DNA of 64,000 bases, from contig NZ_JAMTCF010000021.1 in the NCBI RefSeq assembly GCF_024171695.1, forward strand, positions 62,001-126,000. The letters are read 5' to 3'. Below are positions 45,963-53,498 of this stretch, in pieces (position 1 is the first letter of the stretch; the number at the start of each line of letters is the position of its first letter). Position numbers and translations under genes: made by a program. The notes under the pieces were generated by a model. The model was not told where the DNA came from and did no database searches. It saw only the letters and a list, made by a program, of their open reading frames with translations. Source of the stretch: Actinosynnema pretiosum (lineage in GTDB: Bacteria; Actinomycetota; Actinomycetes; Mycobacteriales; Pseudonocardiaceae).

Positions 45963-46041
45963 GGGGGTTGGGCTTGAGGTGTTGGGCCTGGGGTGTCGGG
46001 CTTGGGGTGTCGGGCAGGGGTCCGGCGGGTAGTCGGGTGGC

Positions 46042-46230
46042 ATGTCTGTTGAACCGGGTGAGCCGACCGTGGACGAGTTCATCGACGCCGACGGGGCGAA
46101 GCTGGAGGCGCTGGGCGCGGTGGACGAGTCGAGGCCGTTGAGCGCGACGGAGGAGCTGGCGGACCGCGAGGACCTGGTGGACCGCGACGAGGAGGAGTAC
46201 TCGCACGAGCCGTCAGGCCCGCAGTACTGA
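46042..46230 (+). CDS. Small acidic protein, conserved-looking hypothetical
   Basis: A 62-residue, strongly acidic product (about 19 Asp/Glu), beginning MSVEPGEPTVDEFIDADGAK and ending EEYSHEPSGPQY. It is probably soluble and partly disordered. A strong terminator starts 7 bp after its stop, which supports it as a real terminal gene. No function can be assigned. Confidence 0.6.
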   Translation: MSVEPGEPTVDEFIDADGAKLEALGAVDESRPLSATEELADREDLVDRDEEEYSHEPSGPQY

Positions 46231-46236
46231 ACCGGG

Positions 46237-46278
46237 GCGGGGCCGGGCCGGGGGACTGATCCCCCGGCCCGGCCCCGC
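46237..46278. terminator. 18-bp perfect-stem bidirectional terminator
   Basis: Positions 46237-46254 and 46261-46278 are perfect complements (arm GCGGGGCCGGGCCGGGGG) around the loop ACTGAT, followed by TTCGTTCTTC. It separates the small acidic gene from the convergent secreted protein gene at 46336-46725. Confidence 0.88.
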
Positions 46279-46335
46279 TTCGTTCTTCCGGGGGTCACAC
46301 GGCCGGGTCACGCAGTGGTGTCACGCGGTACGGGG

Positions 46336-46725
46336 TCACACGGGCTGGGTCCCCCCGCACAGGTTGGCCTCGACCTCGTTGGCCCGCTCCCCCTCGGCCC
46401 CGAACACCAGGTACCGCTTGCCGACCTGGAGCCACAGCCCGCACTGGGCGCTGTCGGTCGCGGTGACCACGTTCACCCAGGCCCCGACGTCCCCCTTGAG
46501 CGGGACGCTGACCTTCACCCGGTAGACGGACCGGTCGTCGTAGGGGTCGTCGCTGTCCCCGAAGTCCCGCCCGGCCCGCACCACGGTCCCGACGAACACC
46601 TCGTCGGCCCGGTCGAAGTGCTCGCCGATGGTGCCGGGGAAGCAGCTGCAGGCACTGGCGGTCCCGGTGGCGACCAAGCTGAGCCCGAAGGCGGAGACGA
46701 GGGCGAGCGCGAAGGTCCGGATCAT
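46336..46725 (-). CDS. Secreted NTR/TIMP-like domain protein
   Basis: A 129-residue exported protein. A Sec signal peptide (FALALVSAFGLSLVATGTASA) would be cleaved after residue 25, leaving mature Cys26-Ser-Cys28 at the extreme N-terminus. The rest (EHFDRADEVFVGTVVRAGRD, YRVKVSVPLKGDVGAWVNVV, QCGLWLQVGKRYLVFG, NLCGG) follows the OB-fold of netrin/tissue-inhibitor-of-metalloprotease proteins with four Cys for two disulfides. A free N-terminal Cys-X-Cys is what eukaryotic TIMPs use to chelate the metalloprotease zinc. Bacterial homologues exist in actinomycetes, but their role is unproven. ATG at 46725 has GAAAGGGG upstream. It is monocistronic. Confidence 0.75.
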   Translation of the reverse strand: MIRTFALALVSAFGLSLVATGTASACSCFPGTIGEHFDRADEVFVGTVVRAGRDFGDSDDPYDDRSVYRVKVSVPLKGDVGAWVNVVTATDSAQCGLWLQVGKRYLVFGAEGERANEVEANLCGGTQPV

Positions 46726-46903
46726 GACGGGCCCCTTTCGTCGGCGGGCCAGCAGGGTAGGACCGGCTACTTCCGGCGTGCCAGCCCTCGGGAAGGCGTT
46801 GGGGCAGCGCTAACAGCACCGCTAACGCGAAGATTCCCCACGAGGGCGACTGAATGGCCGCAAGAATGCGGAAATGGCCAAACGTGCCTCAAAAAACATG
46901 AAA

Positions 46904-46920
46904 AGGTTTTTTGAAAACCT
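46904..46920. other. AT-rich perfect hairpin
   Basis: AGGTTTT (46904-46910) and AAAACCT (46914-46920) form a 7-bp stem with a TTG loop. It lies in the 816-bp gene-free region 46726-47541, which is much richer in A and T than the surroundings. Confidence 0.5.
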
Positions 46921-47009
46921 CACGACCTGGGCACATGCCCCCCCGGATCGAAGACGCCACAAAGGCGGACAGCCGTACGGCTAATTCACTTTTCTGCGAC
47001 ACGCAGAGT

Positions 47010-47025
47010 TGTGATGCGTATCACC
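47010..47025. promoter_or_regulatory. CRP/GlxR-type binding site
   Basis: TGTGATGCGTATCACC matches the TGTGA-N6-TCAC consensus of CRP and actinobacterial GlxR with full symmetry of the GTGA/TCAC arms. A Crp/Fnr-family regulator is encoded downstream at 47739. The distance (over 500 bp) leaves open whether this is its own site or serves a missed transcript. Confidence 0.6.
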
Positions 47026-47062
47026 CATAACGCGACGCCCGCCACACGGCGGTCACTTGGAG

Positions 47063-47076
47063 TTACTTTAAAGTAA
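47063..47076. promoter_or_regulatory. 14-bp perfect palindrome
   Basis: TTACTTTAAAGTAA reads the same on both strands, and its 14 AT-rich bases stand out in this genome. It has the form of a MarR- or TetR-type operator and lies about 40 bp after the CRP-type site. No regulator can be assigned. Confidence 0.5.
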
Positions 47077-47182
47077 AGTCCCGACCGACCCGGCGCGTGA
47101 GAGTGGCCCAGATCACCCTAAAGGCAGAAGGTGGGCGCGGGCTACCACCCCCGAGCCCACCTCCCCATCTACCTGCGGGAAT

Positions 47183-47206
47183 CCCGAACTCGCCAAGAGA
47201 CACGGA
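47183..47206. repeat. 24-bp direct repeat, copy 1
   Basis: CCCGAACTCGCCAAGAGACA plus CGGA is identical to 47515-47538. The two copies bracket 308 bp of gene-free, relatively AT-rich DNA (47207-47514). An open frame covers part of that segment on the minus strand but has no recognisable domain. Confidence 0.9.
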
Positions 47207-47514
47207 GCTTCCGCGACCATGATTATGGCCTGGACCACCGTACTGCTTTCCAGCAAAAGTTGCATTCGGGTCCAGTTTTTTCGTGAACAGTTTTCAGCGG
47301 CACCGCGTATGCAGTAGTGCCACCGTCCTCCATACGGACCTGACTTGCGACCCTCGGTAGCGCCCCAGTCCGCACAACAGCGGCTTTTGTCGAATTCGGA
47401 TGAACGGTGGCTGCGGAACGCTCTTCCCACGCCTGAGACGTACATCTAGTCTCGATAGGTGGAATCGACCACTACCAGTCGCTTCCGCTCGTCACCTTTC
47501 ACTCAAAAGTTTCA

Positions 47515-47538
47515 CCCGAACTCGCCAAGAGACACGGA
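47515..47538. repeat. 24-bp direct repeat, copy 2, overlapping the leader of the membrane-protein gene
   Basis: Identical to 47183-47206 and ending 3 bp before the GTG at 47542. This copy therefore supplies part of the ribosome-binding region (ACGGAAGGGTGGG). The pair could result from duplication of a gene leader or from insertion of the intervening 308 bp with a long target duplication. Confidence 0.9.
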
Positions 47539-47541
47539 AGG

Positions 47542-47742
47542 GTGGGCAGATTGTTGCCTAGCTACCCAGCGTTGATCATTTTCGCCGCGCTGATCATCCT
47601 CTACCTGGTGTTCACCGCGTTCATCGTGTGGCTGCTGTCCGCCAGGGTGCCCAACGCACTGGGTCGCACGCTGATCGCGGTCACGAGCCTGGTCGCCGGG
47701 CTCCCGCCGATCCTCCTCGTGCTCACCGGGGTGATGGCGTGA
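47542..47742 (+). CDS. Small two-helix membrane protein upstream of Crp-type regulator
   Basis: A 66-residue product with two hydrophobic helices (ALIIFAALIILYLVFTAFIV about 10-30 and TLIAVTSLVAGLPPILLVLT about 43-62). The frame opens at a GTG at 42 of the line, but GGAAGGGTGGG sits exactly there. The true start may therefore be one of the TTG codons at 47551 or 47554, giving LPSYPALIIF as the N-terminus. Its stop overlaps the regulator start by 4 bp (GTGA), so the two are co-translated. A sensor or membrane-tether role for the regulator is conceivable but not shown. Confidence 0.65.
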   Translation: MGRLLPSYPALIIFAALIILYLVFTAFIVWLLSARVPNALGRTLIAVTSLVAGLPPILLVLTGVMA

Positions 47743-48473
47743 CGCGCGCCCTCGGCCCCTCCGCCCCCGGCCCCTCCGCGACGACGCGCGGAGGGGCCTC
47801 GCCCCGCAGGCCCGGCAGCCTCCTCGACCAGCTGTCCCCCCGCGACCGGTCGCACCTGCAGCGGTTCGGCAGGCCCACCTCGTTCGGCAGGGGGGAGACG
47901 CTCATCCCGCAGGGCGACGACCACCCCGCCGTCTACCTGCTGACCGGCGGCGTGGTGAAGGCGACGCGGACCGCGCTGCCCGACAGCCCGCCGATGCTCA
48001 TCACCCTCTTCTTCCCCGGTGACGCCCCCGGCACCGCCGACGCGCTGCTGAGGAGCCCCGCCCACATCACCTACACCGCGACCAAGCCGACCCGCGCGCT
48101 CGCCGTGCCGCGCGAGCGGTTCACCGACTTCGTCGAGTACCGACGCGAGGTCACCCGCACCGCGCTCGCCGTGCTGGCGAACGAGCTCCGCGTCCGGGAC
48201 ATGCACCTCGCGCACTCCACGATGGACGTCCGAGGCAGGCTCGTCGCCTTCCTCGGCCGCCAGCAGGTCGTGAGCGGCGTGCCCACCCCGGAGGGCGTCA
48301 TGCTCGACCTGGGCCTCACCCAGGCCGACCTCGCCGCCGCCATCGGCGCCGCCCCCGGCACCGTCGGCCGCGAGCTGGCCTCGCTCCAGGAGCGCGGCGT
48401 CATCGGCATGGGCTACTGCACCATCTACATCAAGAAGCGGCTCAGCCCCCACTCCCCCGAACCGGAGTACTGA
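47739..48473 (+). CDS. Crp/Fnr-family transcriptional regulator
   Basis: A 244-residue regulator with a disordered N-terminus (about 1-27), a cyclic-nucleotide-binding-like beta-barrel (about 35-150; FGRGETLIPQGDDHPAVYLL, FFPGDAPG) and a C-terminal winged helix-turn-helix (LTQADLAAAIGAAPGTVGRE, about 195-215). The phosphate-binding cassette of true cAMP receptors is not obvious. No Cys cluster for Fe-S is present, so the signal is unknown. The GTG at 47739 is coupled to the small membrane gene. Confidence 0.9.
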   Translation: MTRALGPSAPGPSATTRGGASPRRPGSLLDQLSPRDRSHLQRFGRPTSFGRGETLIPQGDDHPAVYLLTGGVVKATRTALPDSPPMLITLFFPGDAPGTADALLRSPAHITYTATKPTRALAVPRERFTDFVEYRREVTRTALAVLANELRVRDMHLAHSTMDVRGRLVAFLGRQQVVSGVPTPEGVMLDLGLTQADLAAAIGAAPGTVGRELASLQERGVIGMGYCTIYIKKRLSPHSPEPEY

Positions 48474-48486
48474 CCCCCCCACCCGC

Positions 48487-48516
48487 CCCTCCGCCGCTCC
48501 CCCGCGCGGCGGAGGG
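48487..48516 (+). terminator. Rho-independent-like terminator after Crp-type gene
   Basis: CCCTCCGCCG (48487-48496) pairs perfectly with CGGCGGAGGG (48507-48516), with a 10-nt loop, 14 bp after the regulator stop. Confidence 0.75.
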
Positions 48517-48566
48517 CCGCAGGTCCGATCTTGACGTCGCCGCAGCGCCGACCGATCCTCTCTGCC

Positions 48567-49547
48567 ATGCCGGTCACCACCCGCCCGGTCACCATCCGCG
48601 ACGTCGCGCGGCAGGCGCAGGTGTCGGTGTCCACGGTGTCGCGGGCGCTCACCGCGCCCGAGCTGGTGCGCGCGGAGACCAGGGTGCGCGTGCTGGAGGT
48701 CGCCCACCGGCTCGGGTACCAGCCGAACCCGGCCGCCCGCAGCCTCATCACCGGGCGGACCGGCAACCTCGGCATCGTCGTGCCCGACCTGGGCAACCCG
48801 TTCTACCCCGGCGTCATGCGCGGCGCGCAGGCGAGCGCGCGCGAGTCCGGGCGGTCGGTGTTCTTCTGCGACAGCGGGGGTTCCGCGCGGCAGGAGGCCG
48901 CGCTGGTGCGGTCGCTCGCGCCCCAGGTGGACGGGCTGGTGCTGTGCTCGCCGCTGACCAGCGGCAGCGAGCTGGCCGAGCTGGTGGCCCTGCGCACGAC
49001 GGTGCTGCTCAACCGGCCGCTGCCCGGCGTGTCGGCGGTGCTGATGGACAGCCGCTCCGGCGCGGAGGCGGCGGTGGCGCGGTTGGCGCTGCTCGGGCAC
49101 CGGCGGTGCGCCTACCTGGCCGGGCCGGACGAGGCGTGGTCCAACGGGGAGCGGCTCGCCGGGTTGCGGGTGGCGGCGGGCGAGCACGGGGTGGAGCTGC
49201 GCGCGCTCGGGCCGTTCCCGCCCTCGTTCACCGGGGGTGAGCTGGGCGCGGACGAGGCGCTGAGCGCGGGGGTGACGGCGCTGGTCGCGTACAACGACCT
49301 GATGGCGCTCGGCGCGCTGGAGCGCTTGCGCGAACGAGGGGTGGTCGTCCCCGATCGGATGGCCGTGGTCGGGTTCGACGACCTGCTGTACTCGGCGGTG
49401 TGCCACCCGAGCCTGACCACGGTCGCGCTGCCGATGGAGGAGGGCGGGCGGGCCGCCGTGCGCGAGCTGCTGGCCAGGCTGGCAGGTGAGCCGCCGAGCA
49501 CCCGCGTGCTGCCGACCTCGCTGCGGGTGCGCGCCAGCACGGGGTGA
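48567..49547 (+). CDS. LacI-family transcriptional regulator
   Basis: A 326-residue repressor-type protein. The N-terminal helix-turn-helix and hinge are clear (VTIRDVARQAQVSVSTVSRA, about 7-26; LGYQPNPAARSLITGR). A periplasmic-binding-protein-like effector domain follows (GNLGIVVPDLGNPFYPGVMR onward; VAYNDLMALGALERL; MAVVGFDDLLYSAVCHPSLT). It should bind a sugar or related ligand and a GCGC-centred operator. No sugar-utilisation genes lie next to it, so its target is unknown. The ATG at 48567 is preceded by a weak site; an upstream in-frame extension lacks homology. Confidence 0.92.
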   Translation: MPVTTRPVTIRDVARQAQVSVSTVSRALTAPELVRAETRVRVLEVAHRLGYQPNPAARSLITGRTGNLGIVVPDLGNPFYPGVMRGAQASARESGRSVFFCDSGGSARQEAALVRSLAPQVDGLVLCSPLTSGSELAELVALRTTVLLNRPLPGVSAVLMDSRSGAEAAVARLALLGHRRCAYLAGPDEAWSNGERLAGLRVAAGEHGVELRALGPFPPSFTGGELGADEALSAGVTALVAYNDLMALGALERLRERGVVVPDRMAVVGFDDLLYSAVCHPSLTTVALPMEEGGRAAVRELLARLAGEPPSTRVLPTSLRVRASTG

Positions 49548-49673
49548 GCACGGGTCTGCCGATCGGGGGACCGCCGGTCTGGTGAGCCAGACGGCAATCC
49601 GGTCACCGCGTCCACGCGTCCGCGCTGCGGGACGCCCGGAGCCACCGCCCCTCCCGCTGCCACGATCACCCCC

Positions 49674-50599
49674 GTGCCCACCACCCTGATCCCGCCGCGC
49701 CTGACCGAGGGCGACCGCGTCCGCCTGGTCTCCCCGGCCAGCTACCCGAGCGAGGAGCTGCTCGCGGAGTCCGCGCGCGTGCCGGAGTCCTGGGGCCTGG
49801 TCCCGGAGGTCGGCGCGCACGCGCTGGACCGCCGGGGCTTCCTCGCGGGCCGCGACGAGGACCGCGCGGCCGACCTGAACGAGGCGTACCGGGACCCCGG
49901 TGTGCGCGCCCTGTTCGCCACGCGGGGCGGCGCGGGCGCGTACCGGATCGTCGACCTGGTCGACTACGACGCCGTGCGCGCGGACCCGAAACCGCTGGTG
50001 GGGTTCAGCGACATCACCGCGCTGCACCTGGCGCTGTGGCGGAACTGCCGGATCGCGGGCGTGCACGGCTTCCTGTCCGGCGCGCGCTCCGCCGAGTCCA
50101 CCCGCGCCCTGCTGACGGGCGCGGGCGCGGTCCTGCGCCGGGACCCGGCGGCGCTGACGGCGGCGGTCGGCTTCCCCGGCGCCGCCTCGGGACCGGTGCT
50201 GGGCGGGCACCTGGGCACGGTGGCGGGCACCTGGGCACGGTGGCGGGCGCGGTGGGCGCGGGGCTGCCGCCGCTGGACGGCGCGATCCTGTTCCTGGAGG
50301 CCCCGCGCGGCATCGGGCTGGGGCAGGTGGACCGGCAGCTCACCCAGCTGATGCGCTCCGGCGCGCTGCGCGGCGTGCGGGGCGTGGCGCTGGGCCGGTT
50401 CCCCGGCTTCGAGGACTACGAGGACCGGGGCTGGACCGTGCTCGACGTGCTGCGGGACCGCCTGGGCGCGCTGTCCGCGCCGGTGCTCGGCGGTCTGGAC
50501 GTGGGCCACGGCGACACCCCGCTGTCCCTGGCCCTGGGACCGGTCGGGCACCTGGACACCGAGGCCGGGACGCTCACGACCGAACCCGCGACCCGGTGA
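49674..50599 (+). pseudogene. LD-carboxypeptidase (peptidase S66) interrupted by 20-bp duplication
   Basis: The first 175 codons from the GTG at 49674 encode the N-terminal half of a peptidase S66 LD-carboxypeptidase, which trims muropeptide L,D-bonds in peptidoglycan recycling. Visible are GDRVRLVSPASYPSEELL, FATRGGAGAYRIVD and LVGFSDITALHLAL with the nucleophile Ser. The C-terminal half continues in another frame: GAILFLEAPRGIGLGQVDRQ with the catalytic Glu, and LDVGHGDTPLSL with the His. The switch falls exactly at two tandem 20-bp copies (50202-50241). Removing one copy restores one continuous frame (GGHLGTVAGAVGAGLPPLDG). All catalytic residues are intact, so the lesion is recent, reversible by slippage, or an assembly artefact. 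Confidence 0.88.
50202..50241. repeat. Exact 20-bp tandem duplication causing frameshift
   Basis: GGCGGGCACCTGGGCACGGT occurs at 50202-50221 and again at 50222-50241. As 20 leaves remainder 2 on division by three, the second copy shifts the S66 peptidase frame. Confidence 0.95.
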
Positions 50600-50955
50600 C
50601 CGCAACGGGCGCAGGTGAGGCACCGAAGGCGGGACGCGGAAAAGCCCGGTGTGGGGGCAGGGCAGGGACAGAGGCAGAGGGGTGGGCGCGCGGGACGGTC
50701 AGGGTGCCGGAGGCGTGCAGCGACGGTCAGATGGCCCGGCAGGTAGGCCGCATGGCGGTCAGGTCGCCTGGCAGACAAGCCAGTCAGCAGACAGGACGCT
50801 TGGCGGTTAAGTCGCTCGGCAAGCCCCCGGCAGCCAAGTCGCTCGGCAAGCAGGCCGCCCGGCGGCCAAGCCACCAGGCAGCCAAGCCGCCCGGCAGACA
50901 GCCCACCCGCTGGTCAGGCCCTCGCTGGTCAGGCCCCGGCGGTCTACCCCGCCAG
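50600..50955. repeat. Degenerate GC-rich tandem repeats in convergent spacer
   Basis: No gene is seen in these 356 bp between the S66 gene and the convergent SDR gene. From about 50740 to 50940 a 17-25-bp motif around GG(C)CAAG(T/C)CGCTCGGCAAG recurs imperfectly (clear copies at about 50811-50822 and 50838-50849, AAGTCGCTCGGC/CAAG). CTGGTCAGGCCC is repeated at about 50913 and 50928. It may act as a diffuse terminator or be minisatellite debris. Confidence 0.6.
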
Positions 50956-51810
50956 TCAGGTCGCCGGGAAGTAAGGCCGCAGGCTGGCGGCGGCGACCCG
51001 GTCCAGGAGGCGATCCGGCAGCACCCGCGCCAGCCTGGTGAGCACGGCCGCGTCGAGACCGGCGGCGTACCGGGTGCGGGGCTTGCGCGCCGTGACCGCC
51101 TTCGCCACCACCGAGGCCGCCCGCTCGGGTGAGATCCCCCGTTCGAGGTGCGCGGCCGTGTGCGCGGTGACCGCCTCCACCAGCGGCCCGTACCGGGCGC
51201 GCAGCTCGTCGGACATGCCCTCGGCCCGCCGCCTGGTGGTGGCGATCCCCCGGTCGCCCATCCGGGTGCGCACCCCGCCGGGCTCCACGACCACCACCCG
51301 CACCCCGTGCGGCGCGAGTTCGCGGCGGAGGGCGTCGCTGACGGCCTCCAGCGCGAACTTGGTCCCCGCGTACGGCCCGTACGTGGCCATGGCGACCCGG
51401 CCGCCGACCGAGCTGATGTTCACCACCCGCCCGCCGCCGTCGCGCAGCAGCGCGGGCAGCACCGCCTGGGTGACGGCGACGTGGCCGAACAGGTTGACCT
51501 CGAACAGCTCCCGCCACGCGTCGAGCGGCAGCGCCTCGACGGGCGCGTTGACGGACACGGCGGCGTTGTTGACCAGCGCCCGCAGCCCGCGTCCCCCGAT
51601 CCGGTCAACGAGCGCGGCGACCTGCTCCGGACGGGTGATGTCCAGCAGCACCGGCTCGACGCCGGACCCGCGCAGCGCGTCGCCGTCCCGCTCCCGCCGC
51701 ACCCCGGCGAGCACGTGGAACCCCCGCCCGGCCAGCTCGCGGGCGGTGGCGGCGCCGATCCCGGTGGACGCGCCCGTCACGACGGCGAGCGGGCGATCAC
51801 CGGACGACAT
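50956..51810 (-). CDS. Short-chain dehydrogenase/reductase
   Basis: A 284-residue classical SDR. The NAD(P)-binding motif is VVTGASTGIGAATARE (about 10-25), NNAAVS lies near residue 85, the active-site Ser is in VVNISSVGGRV and the Tyr-x-x-x-Lys pair is in YGPYAGTKFALEA (about 150). VEPGGVRTRM follows. The C-terminal portion (about 225-284) is basic and family-typical for the group that acts on lipid-like or steroid substrates, but the substrate is unknown. The ATG at 51810 is divergent from the TetR gene, with a 69-bp shared spacer holding two operators, so it is the probable target of that repressor. Confidence 0.9.
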   Translation of the reverse strand: MSSGDRPLAVVTGASTGIGAATARELAGRGFHVLAGVRRERDGDALRGSGVEPVLLDITRPEQVAALVDRIGGRGLRALVNNAAVSVNAPVEALPLDAWRELFEVNLFGHVAVTQAVLPALLRDGGGRVVNISSVGGRVAMATYGPYAGTKFALEAVSDALRRELAPHGVRVVVVEPGGVRTRMGDRGIATTRRRAEGMSDELRARYGPLVEAVTAHTAAHLERGISPERAASVVAKAVTARKPRTRYAAGLDAAVLTRLARVLPDRLLDRVAAASLRPYFPAT

Positions 51811-51816
51811 TTCAGA

Positions 51817-51863
51817 TGACGTTGTCACCCGGTTGACGGTAGCCAAATCGGATGACAGCGTCA
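51817..51863. promoter_or_regulatory. Twin TGAC-N3-GTCA operators between SDR and TetR genes
   Basis: TGACGTTGTCA (51817-51827) and TGACAGCGTCA (51853-51863) share symmetric arms and a GA(T) flank, centred 36 bp apart in the 69-bp divergent spacer. This is the typical layout for a TetR-family repressor controlling itself and the neighbouring gene. Confidence 0.7.
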
Positions 51864-51879
51864 ACTGTATGCTCGGGTC

Positions 51880-52473
51880 ATGGTCACCCGAGCCGAGTCG
51901 GCTGCTGCGACCCGACGCGCCCTCCTGGACGCGGCGGCCGGACTGCTGGACGAGGGCGGCCCCGAGGCGGTCACCCTGCGCGAGGTGGGCGCCCGAGCGG
52001 GCGTCACCCGAGGGGCGCCCTACCGGCACTTCCCGGACAAGGACAGCCTGCTGTCCACGATCGCCGCCGAGGCCCTCGACCGGTTGGCCGCCGAGGCGGG
52101 GGCGGTGCGCGCGGGCGGCGCGGGCTCCCCGGCGACCAGGCTGACCGGGGCGCTGGGCGTCCTGATGGCCGTCGGCAGGCGCCGACCGCACCTGTACCGC
52201 CTGATGTTCGCCCACCCGGCGGGCGACGAGGCGGCGGTCGGGGCGGCGCGGGCCGCGGCGGGCCGCGCGGAGGCGGAGTTCCTGGCCGCCGTCACCGACC
52301 TGGTGGGCCGGGCCGAGGCGCCCCGGTTCGCGGGCCTGCTGCTGACCAGCGCGCACGGCATCACGACCATGGAGGCCAACGGCGACCCGTCGGAGGCGAA
52401 GTGGGGCGTCCCGGCCGAGGAGCTGGTCGCGACCCTGGTGGGCATGGTCGAGCGCGAGGCGCGGGAGGGCTGA
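51880..52473 (+). CDS. TetR-family transcriptional regulator
   Basis: A 197-residue regulator. The N-terminal helix-turn-helix is TLREVGARAGVTRGAPYRHF (about 32-51) within the usual RRALLDAAAGLLDEGGPEAV context. The C-terminal ligand domain (about 70-190, WHG-like with LYRLMFAHPAG) senses an unknown small molecule. It is divergent from the SDR, with two matching operators between, so it most likely represses both genes until the SDR substrate or a related compound appears. ATG at 51880. Confidence 0.92.
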   Translation: MVTRAESAAATRRALLDAAAGLLDEGGPEAVTLREVGARAGVTRGAPYRHFPDKDSLLSTIAAEALDRLAAEAGAVRAGGAGSPATRLTGALGVLMAVGRRRPHLYRLMFAHPAGDEAAVGAARAAAGRAEAEFLAAVTDLVGRAEAPRFAGLLLTSAHGITTMEANGDPSEAKWGVPAEELVATLVGMVEREAREG

Positions 52474-52499
52474 GGCCGGGGACGCGCGCGCCCCCGGCC
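52474..52499. terminator. Convergent hairpin after TetR gene
   Basis: GGCCGGGG (52474-52481) pairs with CCCCGGCC (52492-52499), starting immediately after the TetR stop and ending 8 bp before the convergent hydrolase stop. Confidence 0.65.
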
Positions 52500-52506
52500 C
52501 CGCGAC

Positions 52507-53252
52507 TCACCCCAGGTGCCGCCGGAAGAACCGGTCGACGTCATCCCCCTCGAACGCGGGGACCCCGGTGTGCCCGCCGGTGTTGGCGTGCAGGGTCTTC
52601 TCGGTCGACCCGAGTGCGTCGAACAGGTCGAGCGCCATCCCCCGGTCGTTCCACCGGTCGTCCCACTGGAGCAGGACCAGCAGCGGGATCGAGACCCGCC
52701 GGGCCTCCTCGACGATGCTCCGGGGCACGTAGCTCCCGGCGAACAGCACCGCGGCCGCGATGCGGGGTTCGACGGCCGCCAACCGCACCCCGATCGAGAT
52801 CACCCACCGGAGTACCCGACCGGTCCGCCGACGCCGGGCAGCGCGAGCAGCCCGTCGACGAGCCCCCGCCACTCGGGGACGGCCAGCTCGACCAGCGGGA
52901 GGACGAGCCGGTCGACGACGTCGCCGCCCACCGCCTCCCCGGCCTCCAGCGCGCGGCGCAGGTCGGCGCGGGCCAGGTCGACGCCGGGCAGCCGGGGCCG
53001 GTCGCCAGCGCCGGGCAGTTCGAGGGTGGCGGCGGCGAACCCGGACGCGACGCACTGCCGGGCCCGCTCCAGCAGCCGGGGACGCATCCCGTCCAGCCCG
53101 CCGGGGTGGCCGAGCAGGATCGGCGGGGTGGTCGCGGGAGCGGTTCCGGGGGCGGTCGCGGACGTCCACAGGAGGCCGGGAACGCCGTCGAGGGTGAACG
53201 CGCGTTCGAGCAGACCGCCGTCGAGGGGCTGCTCGGAGGTGAACCTGATCAT
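52507..53252 (-). pseudogene. Dienelactone-hydrolase-like alpha/beta hydrolase split by a 1-nt frameshift
   Basis: The first frame (53252 down to about 52800, 150 codons) encodes the N-terminal half of an alpha/beta hydrolase (IRFTSEQPLDGGLLERAFTL, PPILLGHPGGLDGM). It runs up to the nucleophile elbow GPVGYSGG, then hits TGA. The second frame continues the fold without loss of residues: VISIGVRLAAVEPRIAAAVL, FAGSYVPRS, LLVLLQWDDRWNDRG with the acid, and TGGHTGVP with the His. One base appears to be missing in the G-run GGTGGGTGA on the coding strand. The second frame has a GTG overlapping the first stop (GTGA), so two-chain translation is conceivable. Loss of a base, a sequencing error or a programmed shift cannot be separated here. 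Confidence 0.75.
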
Positions 53253-53498
53253 GGTCGTGCCTTTCGGGAGTGCCTGCGAACGGCGCTCCCGGACGACCTA
53301 CCGCCCTACCGCGACCCCTGAGGGGAGCACCACGTCATGACGTTCACGGGTACCACCTCCTCGGTTCGCAGCACGGTCGCGCAGAAGCTATCAGCACCGG
53401 CGCCGCTCCCACCACCGGATTTCCGACGGCCTTCCCGAGCCCCACCCGCCGCAGGAGCGTCGCCCCTCTCGACCGCCTCGGGGCGCTCGTGGACGAGG

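Noticed and set aside
47113-47445. 110-codon minus-strand frame inside the region of the 24-bp direct repeats
   Set aside because: No ribosome site, no recognisable domain and ordinary noncoding composition; kept only as part of the insert description.
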